Source of the DNA: Lientehia hominis
Lineage (GTDB): Bacteria > Bacillota > Clostridia > Lachnospirales > Lachnospiraceae
NCBI RefSeq assembly: GCF_021044755.1
Contig: NZ_JAJNOR010000003.1
Span: forward strand, 62,001-126,000
Length of the DNA stretch: 64,000 bases
Reading direction: 5' to 3'
The notes below the pieces were generated by a model that saw only the letters and a program-made list of their open reading frames with translations, did not search any database and had not been told where the DNA came from. Of this stretch, positions 53,549 to 61,346 are shown in pieces. The position numbers were made by a program, and so were the translations under genes. Each line of letters opens with the position of its first letter. Within the stretch, counting starts at the first letter, position 1.

Positions 53549-55425
53549 TATTAAAGGATATCCATATTTCCAGCTTCGGAAAGTACACCCACCAGGACAT
53601 GTCCTTCGATGAAGGCATCAATGTCATTTACGGCGACAACGGATCCGGTAAGTCTACACTCCACGCTTTTTTGAAAAGCATGCTCTTTGGAATGGAGCGG
53701 GGCCGCGGCAAGGCCGCGTGGAACGATACCTATTCCCATTACTATCCCTGGAACAGCCAGGCTCCGTACGGCGGCTCCCTGAGCTTTTCCGCCGGAGATG
53801 GCGAGTACCTCATTGAACGGTGCCTGGATGCCAAGAATCGCTCCTTGTCCTTAAAATATCTGGACAGCGGCCGCGTCATCGGCACCGAACAGTCCGATGT
53901 CGACGCTTTATTGGGGCACATCACTGAAGAGACCTACCGGAACACCATAAGTATTGAACAGCTGAAGGCCGCCACCGACGGAACCCTCAGCGCCCAGCTC
54001 AAAAACCACTTGTCCAGCATCGCTCTGTCCGGCACCTCTACTCTGGATGTGACCAAGACTCTGGCTTCCCTTAAAGAGAAGAAGCGGATCCTGAAGCAGC
54101 AGCTCGATCCAGGCGCTTCTTCCCATTATCAGGCTCTTTTCCAGGAGATCTGCGAAGCCGAGGACAAGTTAAAGGCCATGGACGGCCAGCCGGAGGAGCT
54201 GGAGAATCAGATAAAGGATCTGGAAGCAAAGCTTGCCGAAGAAAAGCAAAGACAGGCGGAGCTCAACAAAAGTATGGAAGAAAAACGAAATGCGGTGGAA
54301 TCCCACAGCCTGGCTCATATAAAAGACCCCGATATCTATCAGGAACGGATTCAGGATGCCTATACCGCGTACAGGCTGGCTGCGGAAGAAACAGCAAAGC
54401 ATGCCAGACGCTCCCTGCGTCTTCGGGATATCATCTCCGGCACGGTTTCCTTCTTCATCTTCCTGCTCCTGGGCCTCGGCACCTTGTTCTATGAGGATCT
54501 GCCTTTTACGGGCACTCCGTTCCCGTTCCCCAAGCTGCCTTTTCTGATCTTATTTTTTGCCGCTACAGGTATTTCTTTCCTGCTTACCATCATCCTATTC
54601 GTCCGATCTAAAAAAGATGATTCGGACTCAGAGGCCATGGCGGCGGAAACGGAACAGTTCCTGCGGAATGAATTTACCGCGCATCTTCATACTTCCGATA
54701 TATCGGAAGAAAACATGAAAGCCATGGAAGAAAAAATGGCGGAATACGCCGCGGTCCAGAAAGCGCTTTCCGAGGAACATGCTCAGTCGGAGGAATCCCT
54801 CAAAGCCACTGTTTCCTTACAGGAAAAGCTACAAAACGCCCACGGCGAAATGGCCCGCTGCCAGAAGGAGGCCTGGGAATTTGAACAGGCCTGCAAGCAT
54901 CTGACCGAACTGGAGGAACAAAAGACTGTCCTCGAAAAAACCATTCAGAAGAATAAGGAAATACAGGAAAAGATAGAAGCCATCGGCCTCGCCGAAGAAA
55001 CCATCTCTTCTCTTTCCTCGAAGATCCATGAGTCCTTCAGCCCCATTCTGAACACAAAAGTTTCAGAAATCCTTCACGCCATTACAGACGGCGTTTATGA
55101 ACGGCTCTACATTGACGAAAACTTGTCCGTCACTCTCAGGAGCGGCGGCCGGACCATCCCGCTGGAATCCTTAAGCCGCGGAACCATAGAACAGGTCTAT
55201 CTGGCTCTGCGTATCAGCGCCGTGGAGATTCTGTATCCGGATCTGTCCCTGCCGATTCTCCTGGACGATACCTTTGCCTATTATGATGATTCCCGCCTTC
55301 ACAATACTCTTAAATGGCTGGCGGAAAATTATCCTGGCCAGGTACTTCTCTTTACCTGCCACAAACGGGAGGCCGCTTATTTATCCAGGCTGAATGTCCC
55401 GTACCATCTGCTGGCTCTGAGCTGA
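53545..55425 (+). CDS. YhaN/SbcC-like AAA ATPase with membrane insertion in the coiled coil
   Basis: A 626-residue Rad50/SMC-type ATPase partner. Walker A GDNGSGKST lies at residues 30-38, the signature LSRGTIEQVYLALR near the C-terminus, and Walker B LPILLDDTFAYYDD shortly after. Coiled-coil arms occupy about residues 195-290 and 365-490. Between them are two hydrophobic helices at about 296-316 and 331-353 where Rad50 has its zinc hook; there is no CxxC hook. YhaN-type proteins differ from SbcC in this way. The pair may act on DNA at the membrane. Confidence 0.88.
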   Translation: MILKDIHISSFGKYTHQDMSFDEGINVIYGDNGSGKSTLHAFLKSMLFGMERGRGKAAWNDTYSHYYPWNSQAPYGGSLSFSAGDGEYLIERCLDAKNRSLSLKYLDSGRVIGTEQSDVDALLGHITEETYRNTISIEQLKAATDGTLSAQLKNHLSSIALSGTSTLDVTKTLASLKEKKRILKQQLDPGASSHYQALFQEICEAEDKLKAMDGQPEELENQIKDLEAKLAEEKQRQAELNKSMEEKRNAVESHSLAHIKDPDIYQERIQDAYTAYRLAAEETAKHARRSLRLRDIISGTVSFFIFLLLGLGTLFYEDLPFTGTPFPFPKLPFLILFFAATGISFLLTIILFVRSKKDDSDSEAMAAETEQFLRNEFTAHLHTSDISEENMKAMEEKMAEYAAVQKALSEEHAQSEESLKATVSLQEKLQNAHGEMARCQKEAWEFEQACKHLTELEEQKTVLEKTIQKNKEIQEKIEAIGLAEETISSLSSKIHESFSPILNTKVSEILHAITDGVYERLYIDENLSVTLRSGGRTIPLESLSRGTIEQVYLALRISAVEILYPDLSLPILLDDTFAYYDDSRLHNTLKWLAENYPGQVLLFTCHKREAAYLSRLNVPYHLLALS

Positions 55426-55431
55426 AACAAT

Positions 55432-55471
55432 AAAAGGATGTCCAGACAGCCTCGTCTGTGACATCCTTTTT
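55432..55471 (+). terminator. Bidirectional hairpin terminator between yhaN-like gene and prs
   Basis: AAAAGGATGTC pairs with GACATCCTTTT around an inner CAGAC/GTCTG stem, with T-runs on both strands, between two convergent genes. Confidence 0.9.
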
Positions 55472-55487
55472 CTTCGGTAAGATTCTC

Positions 55488-56654
55488 TCAGCCTCTGTAT
55501 CGCTCCAGCAGGCTGTTGATCCTGGTGGTGGGATTCAGAAGCTGGTTGATGGAGACATCGTGATTCATATAATCGACCAGCATAGCGATATACTTACTCA
55601 TATCCACATCGATATAATACGGCTTCGCCAAAAGCTCCGGCGTCTGATAGATCAGGTTTGTCGTCAGCATCCGGTCTATGAGGCCGTTTTCATAATATTC
55701 ATCGAACTTCTGCAGGCCGCCGGTGAACAGCCCGAAGGTCGCACAAATAAAGACCTTTCTGGCTTTCCTGCGCTTAAGCTCCTTCGCCACATCCAGCATG
55801 CTCTCTCCGGAAGAGATCATGTCATCAATGATGATCACGTCCTTGCCCTCCACTGAAGCGCCCAGGAACTCATGGGCCACTATGGGATTCCTTCCATTTA
55901 CCACCTTTGTATAGTCCCGGCGTTTATAGAACATCCCCACATCCAGCCCCAGCACATTGGCAAAATAAATAGCGCGGCCCATACCGCCTTCATCGGGACT
56001 GATCACCATCATATGCTCACTGTCGATCTTAAGCTCTCTCTCATGCTTCAGGAGATGCTTGATAAACTGATAAATAGGCTGTACCGTTTCAAAACCCTTC
56101 AGCGGAATCGCATTCTGCACCCGAGAATCATGAGCATCAAAGGTGATGATATGATCCACTCCCATGTGCACCAGCTCCTGAAGAGCCAGCGCGCAGTCCA
56201 GGGATTCTCTCCCGTTGCGTTTATGCTGCCTGCTCTCATACAGGAACGGCATCAGTACTGTGATACGCCTGGCTTTTCCTCCCACAGCAGCGATGATACG
56301 TTTCAGATTCTGAAAGTGATCGTCGGGAGACATGTGGTTCACTCGCCCGCAAAGGGAATAGGTCAGACTATAATTGCAGATATCCACCATGATAAACAGA
56401 TCATCGCCTCTGACCGATTTATCGATCACCCCTTTTGCCTCTCCGGTTCCAAATCGGGGAACATGGCTTTCAATGATATAGCTGTCCTTCTCATATTCTG
56501 AAAAGACGACGGAAGTCTTATGCTCGTTCTGGCGTTCTTTTCTCCATTCCACCAAATAGGCATCCACCTTCCGGCCCAGCTCCTGACAGCCATCGATCGG
56601 TATCAGTCCCAGAGGACCCACCGGTATGGTATTCAAATCATGCTCGTCCTGCAT
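55488..56654 (-). CDS. prs: Ribose-phosphate pyrophosphokinase (divergent long form)
   Basis: It makes PRPP from ribose-5-phosphate and ATP. At 388 residues it is about 70 longer than usual. The catalytic and ribose-binding parts remain recognisable: RRITVLMPFLYESRQHKRNGRESL, IITFDAHDSRVQNAIP and VISPDEGGMGRA. The ribose-5-phosphate loop is VIIIDDMISSGESM, where most Prs enzymes have DDMxDTGGT. The ATG follows GGAGGG. A promoter lies across the end of the next upstream gene. Confidence 0.9.
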   Translation of the reverse strand: MQDEHDLNTIPVGPLGLIPIDGCQELGRKVDAYLVEWRKERQNEHKTSVVFSEYEKDSYIIESHVPRFGTGEAKGVIDKSVRGDDLFIMVDICNYSLTYSLCGRVNHMSPDDHFQNLKRIIAAVGGKARRITVLMPFLYESRQHKRNGRESLDCALALQELVHMGVDHIITFDAHDSRVQNAIPLKGFETVQPIYQFIKHLLKHERELKIDSEHMMVISPDEGGMGRAIYFANVLGLDVGMFYKRRDYTKVVNGRNPIVAHEFLGASVEGKDVIIIDDMISSGESMLDVAKELKRRKARKVFICATFGLFTGGLQKFDEYYENGLIDRMLTTNLIYQTPELLAKPYYIDVDMSKYIAMLVDYMNHDVSINQLLNPTTRINSLLERYRG

Positions 56655-56723
56655 TCTTTTATCCCTCCTGTGTTCGTCTGCATACTCTTGGTACAGCTTA
56701 ATATTACTCTTTCGTACTTTTAG

Positions 56724-56752
56724 AGGGTATCATCGACACCGCGGAAAGTCAA
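56724..56752 (-). promoter_or_regulatory. Putative sigma-A promoter of prs
   Basis: On the minus strand, TTGACT and TACCCT are 17 bp apart. The -35 box overlaps the stop codon of the helicase-loader gene. Confidence 0.55.
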
Positions 56753-57747
56753 GATGTTTTCCCGCTCAATCTCTTTTTTATCCGGATATCCGCTCCGAAC
56801 AGCGGAATCACGCGGTAGCTGCTGATGATCCTGGAAAATATTCTCTCAGAATAAATATCCCGCAGCTCATTCATGGTCAGGTTCGTGGAGATAATCGTCG
56901 CCCTCCCCCTCAGCTGCCTTGCGTTAATACAGTAAAAAAGCTCCGAATTGGTAAAGCTGTTGGTCAGCTCTGTTCCCAGATCGTCAATGATCAGCAGGCC
57001 GCATTCCAGGATGCCCTTATATTTTTCTTCCCGCTCTTCACTGCCATGGTCAAACCTCTTGTCGGAAATCAGCTGAAACAGATCGGAAGAAGTCAGATAC
57101 AGCACCGCCTCAGCGCGGTCCAGAAGCGCCTTGGCAATGCAATTGGTGAGAAATGTCTTTCCCGTTCCGGCCGGGCCCGTGAACAGGAGATTCCCCCCTC
57201 GCTGGCGAAATCCCTCTGCATAGCTCCGGCATTCTTCCACCACAGCCCTCATGTATTCATGCTGGCTGATCCCCTTCTCTTCATTCACAATAAGTGTCTT
57301 GTCATAGTATTCAAAACTGAGACAGTCAAAATTCTCTGCCTGCAGAACCCGCTCCAGATTGGATTGCCCGTATAAAAGCGCGATCTCGGCCTGCTTCAGG
57401 CATTTACATTTCCTGCCGCCCACATAGCCGGTATCCCTGCACTCCCGGCATGTATATACCGGTTCCATATAATCGGGAGCAAACCCTCCCATAGCGAGTA
57501 AAGTTTCTTTGCTCTCCCGCAGCTCCTTCAGTTTGAATCTGAGACGCTCAAGCGCCCCCTCCTCTCCGTCCAGCAGCCGTCTGGCCTGCTCCACGGATAT
57601 GGCGCTGATCTCCCTGTCGAATTCTTCCATCTGGGGCAGCGCGCGGTACACCTCGCCAATCCGCTCATCCTGCCTTCGTTTACTATCCAGCTGTCTCTTC
57701 TGATATACGCGCATCAGCGCATCATACTGGGAATTATTCAGTGCCAC
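56749..57747 (-). CDS. DnaC/DnaI-like replicative helicase loader ATPase
   Basis: A 332-residue AAA+ protein related to DnaI/DnaC. An N-terminal helical part is followed by a zinc-binding stretch, CRECRDTGYVGGRKCKC (near residue 100). The ATPase has Walker A FTGPAGTGKTFL, Walker B LLIIDDLG, sensor ISTNLTMNEL and the arginine-finger segment ERIFSRI. It is 51 bp after dnaD, supporting a primosome role. Whether to call it dnaC or dnaI is a naming matter. Confidence 0.92.
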   Translation of the reverse strand: MALNNSQYDALMRVYQKRQLDSKRRQDERIGEVYRALPQMEEFDREISAISVEQARRLLDGEEGALERLRFKLKELRESKETLLAMGGFAPDYMEPVYTCRECRDTGYVGGRKCKCLKQAEIALLYGQSNLERVLQAENFDCLSFEYYDKTLIVNEEKGISQHEYMRAVVEECRSYAEGFRQRGGNLLFTGPAGTGKTFLTNCIAKALLDRAEAVLYLTSSDLFQLISDKRFDHGSEEREEKYKGILECGLLIIDDLGTELTNSFTNSELFYCINARQLRGRATIISTNLTMNELRDIYSERIFSRIISSYRVIPLFGADIRIKKRLSGKTS

Positions 57748-57798
57748 ATCCGTCCTCCCTGCTTTCCCTCCCGGCTTGTCCCTGCAGCGCAGCCGGTC

Positions 57799-58839
57799 CT
57801 ACATCAGCCCGTTGATCTTCTTCATCAGTTCATCACAGTCATAATCTCTCTCAGTGAAATTATGAAACTTATTGGATTTCTTCAAATTCTCTTTTTTTCC
57901 GGCGGCCTTCCTGCTGTCGCCGCCTTTCGCCGCCGGCTTCTCATCCAGCCTGGCAATATCGTCCTGTTCCCGAATTCCTTTTTCCTTCCAGTCACGCAGG
58001 ATCCTGTCCGCATACTCGAAGCTTGGCTGATGGATTGCCCGCATCGTCCTGTCGCAGGCTTCCACCACCACTTCCACCGGAAATCCATAATCCCGGAACC
58101 ACTGGTCAATCATCGCACGTTCACCAGCTGCGGGATTCCGTCCGCCCAAGCCGAAGGCTTTCAGCACAGCATAGGTATTCCGACCTCCCATCACCGCTTC
58201 ACCTTTAGCCTGCTCCACCGTCCTGATTCCGCGCTCATGCCAGTTGAGAGCAACCGTCTCTATGTATCTCATGCTTTTATGTCCGCCGGAAACACAGTAT
58301 TCGATCAGATATTCCAAAAGCTCCGCCGACATACCAACTGAACCATATAAATTCGCAAGCACATCACAGTCCCTGGGCGTCAGAGTCCTGGCCGTATACC
58401 TTCCCGCAAGATAAAGAAGCTGGCAGAATTCCTCGTCTGTCTGAAGCGCCTGCAGATCCGCAGGCTTTCTCTCAGATTCATGTGCGGCTTCCGTTTTTTT
58501 TCCGGCGGGTACGGCTTCCTCCGCCGTCACTGCCGCTTCCGCGCAGTCCTCTCCCAGCAGGACAATGCCCTGCAGCTTTTTATCTTCTCCGTATTCTAAT
58601 TTCAGGAGATTCATCCTCTCCCAATATTTCAGCGCACGCAGTACATCCTTTTCCGTATTATCAAGTCCGTCAGCCATGTGGGAAACCGAAAGCTCTCCTC
58701 CCTCGGAGACCTGCCGCAAAAGCAGCAGATAAACCTTCACAAACTCACCGCTCGCCTCCGGAAGGAACCGGTCGATAAACTGGTTTGATACCACCGTCAC
58801 GCCATGCTTCTGCCGGTTTGTCACAAATAGCCCTGCCAT
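57799..58839 (-). CDS. DnaD-domain primosome protein
   Basis: A 346-residue replication-initiation protein. An N-terminal winged-helix part (VVSNQFIDRFLPEASGEFVKVYLLLLRQV and following) oligomerises in the family. The C-terminal DnaD domain (YTARTLTPRDCDVLANLYGSVGMSAELLEYLIEYCV... MRYIETVALNWHERGI) binds DNA. The ATG at 58839 follows AGAGGTGA. It forms a primosome operon with the loader gene. Its upstream region is a cluster of DnaA boxes with Spo0A-type boxes. Confidence 0.92.
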   Translation of the reverse strand: MAGLFVTNRQKHGVTVVSNQFIDRFLPEASGEFVKVYLLLLRQVSEGGELSVSHMADGLDNTEKDVLRALKYWERMNLLKLEYGEDKKLQGIVLLGEDCAEAAVTAEEAVPAGKKTEAAHESERKPADLQALQTDEEFCQLLYLAGRYTARTLTPRDCDVLANLYGSVGMSAELLEYLIEYCVSGGHKSMRYIETVALNWHERGIRTVEQAKGEAVMGGRNTYAVLKAFGLGGRNPAAGERAMIDQWFRDYGFPVEVVVEACDRTMRAIHQPSFEYADRILRDWKEKGIREQDDIARLDEKPAAKGGDSRKAAGKKENLKKSNKFHNFTERDYDCDELMKKINGLM

Positions 58840-58866
58840 GCTCCTCACCTCTCTCATCCGCCTCCC

Positions 58867-58895
58867 ATTATAACACAGGCCTGGCAAAAAGAGAA
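58867..58895 (-). promoter_or_regulatory. Putative promoter of dnaD and loader genes
   Basis: On the minus strand, an extended TGTTATAAT lies 17 bp from a weak TTCTCT. The start would be about 20 nt before the dnaD ATG. Confidence 0.55.
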
Positions 58896-58933
58896 CCCGT
58901 TTTTCCCCCGCAGAGGCGGCCCCTCGTTCTCAT

Positions 58934-59184
58934 ATATCCACATTGTGGATACTGTGTATATTGTGGATAACTGTTTCCTAACTTCGACATATCTCCCCTT
59001 TATTCCTCAAAAATGTCGAATATACGGGATAGTTACAAATATATCAATTCCACCGTTGGACAAAAAAATCCACATGCTGTTCAACCCTAAATTGTTGATA
59101 AGCATGTGGATATTGTGGATAACTATAGCCCTAACAGGTTTTCCCCAATCTTTACAACGTCTCCTGCCCCCATAGTTATCAACA
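58934..59184. promoter_or_regulatory. DnaA-box cluster
   Basis: Two perfect boxes (TTATCCACA on the minus strand) lie at 58962-58970 and 59114-59122. One-mismatch boxes lie at 58934-58942, 58944-58952, 59093-59101, 59105-59113 and 59176-59184. The first two face each other with one base between, making the palindrome TATCCACATTGTGGATA. An 11-bp inverted repeat ATCCACATGCT/AGCATGTGGAT lies at 59068-59111. The cluster fills the murC-dnaD gap and runs into the murC end. Confidence 0.8.
58983..59020. promoter_or_regulatory. Pair of Spo0A-type boxes inside the DnaA-box cluster
   Basis: TTCGACA (58983-58989) and TGTCGAA (59014-59020) are inverted 7-mers, 24 bp apart, identical to the boxes before spoIIE. 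They extend to an 8-bp inverted repeat, so a simple hairpin is the alternative. Confidence 0.55.
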
Positions 59185-60505
59185 ATTCTCCGGGGACACA
59201 ATTTTCCAGCAGAAAATTTTCTATTTCATCAAAGGATTCAAAATAGTGGGCTTTTTTTCCCAGTTTCTCCAATTCGACAGCGAGATCCGCAGAACTGATT
59301 CCAAGTGTATCTGTCTCCCTGGCCGGATAAATCTTCGCCAGCACTACCTCATCTGCCAGAGAAAGCGCATCCGCAAATTGGGAAAGCAGCGCTTTTGTCC
59401 TGGTATAAGTATGGGGCTGGAACACACACCATACTTTTTTCTTCTTTAACTTTTTGGCCGTCAGAAGGGTCGCCCGGATCTCATCGGGATGATGAGCATA
59501 ATCATCTACTACTGTCACGCCTCCCAGGACCCCTTTGGTCTCAAAGCGTCGCTCCGTCCCTGTATAGCCGTCCAGTCCTCTTTCGATCGCCTCTTCCGGC
59601 ACATGCAGGGATCTGGCCACGGCAGCTGCGGCCAGAGCGTTCGCCACGTTGTGCTCCCCCGGCACCTCCAGCGCGATATGGGCAATTTTCGTCCCGCGGA
59701 AAAGTACATCAAAGGATGCGTGGCCCGCCTCATCATAACAAATATCAGCGGCTCTGTAATCCGCTTCTTCATTCTCCAAAGCGAAGGTTACCACAGCGCA
59801 GGACAGGTCGCCCATCAGCTTCTGATAATCCGGGATATCCCCGCTGATGATCAGCACGCCGTCTTCCGGAAGCAGCTTCGCAAAGGTATGAAAAGACTCC
59901 CTGATCTCATCCAGATTCTTAAAGAAATCCAGATGATCCTCCCGGATATTCAGAATCACTTCCATGGTAGGAAAAAAGGAATGGAAACTGTTGGTATACT
60001 CACAGGCCTCCGTTACAAAACACCCGGAATTTCCAATGCGTATATTCCCGCCTATGCTGTGAAGGATGCCGCCAACGGAAATAGTCGGATCCGCGTCGGC
60101 TGCCAACAGGATTTCCGTCACCATGGAAGTGGTGGTGGTCTTGCCATGGGTGCCGGAAATGGCGACGGCATCCTGATAATTCCTCATCATCTGTCCGAGA
60201 AGCTCTGCTCTTGAAAGGATGGGCAGTCCCCGCCTCACCGCCTCCGCATACTCCGGATTATCCGGATGCACTGCCGCCGTATAGACTACCAGGTCAATAT
60301 CATCCGTGATGTTGGACGTCCTCTGCCCCCGGCAGACTACCGCGCCGTCCTGCTCCAGATGTTCCGTCAGCGGCGTCACCGCAGAATCCGATCCGCTCAC
60401 CTTAAATCCCCTGGCCAGCAGAACCTCCGCCAGACCGCTCATGCTGATTCCGCCTATGCCTATGAAATGCACAGCAATGGGTTTTTGAAAATCTATTTGA
60501 TACAT
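59123..60505 (-). CDS. murC: UDP-N-acetylmuramate--L-alanine ligase
   Basis: The first amino-acid-adding Mur ligase of peptidoglycan synthesis. The 460-residue protein has HFIGIGGISMSGLAEVL at the N-terminus, the ATP loop ISGTHGKTTTTSM, the central DHLDFFKN region and DDYAHHPDEIRATL. The ATG at 60505 follows AAAGGAAA. The last DnaA box touches its stop codon. Confidence 0.97.
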   Translation of the reverse strand: MYQIDFQKPIAVHFIGIGGISMSGLAEVLLARGFKVSGSDSAVTPLTEHLEQDGAVVCRGQRTSNITDDIDLVVYTAAVHPDNPEYAEAVRRGLPILSRAELLGQMMRNYQDAVAISGTHGKTTTTSMVTEILLAADADPTISVGGILHSIGGNIRIGNSGCFVTEACEYTNSFHSFFPTMEVILNIREDHLDFFKNLDEIRESFHTFAKLLPEDGVLIISGDIPDYQKLMGDLSCAVVTFALENEEADYRAADICYDEAGHASFDVLFRGTKIAHIALEVPGEHNVANALAAAAVARSLHVPEEAIERGLDGYTGTERRFETKGVLGGVTVVDDYAHHPDEIRATLLTAKKLKKKKVWCVFQPHTYTRTKALLSQFADALSLADEVVLAKIYPARETDTLGISSADLAVELEKLGKKAHYFESFDEIENFLLENCVPGELLITMGAGDVVKIGENLLGL

Positions 60506-60597
60506 ACTGTTTCCTTTCTCTATTTCCCTCAGTTTCATCTCTCATTCATATGGATGCCGGTGCTTCCCGGCTCCGTCTCATCAGACATATCTGATTC

Positions 60598-60626
60598 ATT
60601 ATAGCATAAAAGACAGTACCTTCCAA
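60598..60626 (-). promoter_or_regulatory. Putative promoter of murC
   Basis: On the minus strand, TTGGAA and TATAAT (with TGC before it) are 17 bp apart. It overlaps the loop and stem of the queT terminator. Confidence 0.6.
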
Positions 60627-60638
60627 TACTGTCTTTTT
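60608..60638 (-). terminator. Hairpin terminator after queT
   Basis: AAAGACAGTA pairs with TACTGTCTTT around an 8-nt loop, with T/A runs on both sides, 51 bp past the queT stop. Confidence 0.65.
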
Positions 60639-60689
60639 CCTGCTCCGCCAAAATGCACGCCACAGCGCCGGCATCGTGTTTCTCATTCG

Positions 60690-61196
60690 TCATGCGGCAT
60701 TCGTCCGAAAGATCACGCCCCTGTATTTCTCCAGAGCCAAAAGAAGTATGTTCCCCAGCCCTCCGATGGCAAGCACTTCACCTATGCCCACCGTAAGCAT
60801 CAGATAGGGAATCATCTCCGGAGCGCCATAGGCATACCGCAGCACCCACGGAATGATCAGCACATTGGATAATATGGGCGGGATGCACACCAAAAACTTA
60901 TGTCTCCTCAGAAGATAGGAAAGCACCGCGCCTATCAAGGTAGCAAGGCTTCCGAAGACAATATCCAGCATCATGCCGCTTCCCAGTATGTTTGACAGCA
61001 GACAGCCCACAAAAACGCCGGGTACTGCCGCCGGGGTAAAATACGGAAGAATCACCAGCGCTTCTGATATCCGGAACTGAACCGGCCCGAAGGCCACCGG
61101 CGCAAACGCCAGAGTCAGCACCACATAGATTGCCGCGATCAACGCTCCCTGTACCGTGAATAAAGCCGCCTTGGATGACATTCTTTTCTTTTTCAT
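60690..61196 (-). CDS. queT: QueT-type queuosine precursor transporter
   Basis: A small ECF-type substrate-binding membrane protein, 168 residues, with about five or six helices. It has the family stretch AFAPVAFGPVQFRISEALVILPYF. QueT imports a queuosine precursor such as preQ1 and uses shared ECF energising subunits, which are not here. A preQ1-I riboswitch at 61207-61250 includes its ribosome-binding site, which supports the substrate call. Confidence 0.93.
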   Translation of the reverse strand: MKKKRMSSKAALFTVQGALIAAIYVVLTLAFAPVAFGPVQFRISEALVILPYFTPAAVPGVFVGCLLSNILGSGMMLDIVFGSLATLIGAVLSYLLRRHKFLVCIPPILSNVLIIPWVLRYAYGAPEMIPYLMLTVGIGEVLAIGGLGNILLLALEKYRGVIFRTNAA

Positions 61197-61206
61197 ATTC
61201 TGTTTT

Positions 61207-61250
61207 CTCCTTTAGTTTTGTTTTAGGTGAGGAAGGTCTCGAACTCACCA
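61207..61250 (-). promoter_or_regulatory. preQ1-I riboswitch controlling queT
   Basis: On the minus strand, the stem GGTGAG/CTCACC encloses a loop TTCGAGACCTTC and is followed by the A-rich tail TAAAACAAAACTAAAGGAG. This is the compact preQ1-I layout: stem, pyrimidine-rich loop, A-rich tail ending in CUA and the Shine-Dalgarno. Loop CCTT can pair with AAGG of the ribosome-binding site, so translational control is likely. Confidence 0.8.
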
Positions 61251-61295
61251 GTATATTTCTGCCTTTTCCCGTCTGCAGGGGAAATCAGCTTCCAT

Positions 61296-61324
61296 ACTAT
61301 AGCATAAATAAACAGGAATTGCAA
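61296..61324 (-). promoter_or_regulatory. Putative promoter of queT
   Basis: On the minus strand, TTGCAA and TATAGT (preceded by TGC) are 17 bp apart. Transcription would start about 40 nt before the riboswitch stem. Confidence 0.65.
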
Positions 61325-61346
61325 GCGGCAATGCGGCTGGTTCCCA

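Noticed and set aside
58934..59184. DnaA-box cluster as the chromosome origin
   Set aside because: No dnaA, dnaN, recF or gyrB lies nearby and no clear AT-rich unwinding region follows the boxes. A regulatory or titration role is more likely, though origin function is not excluded.
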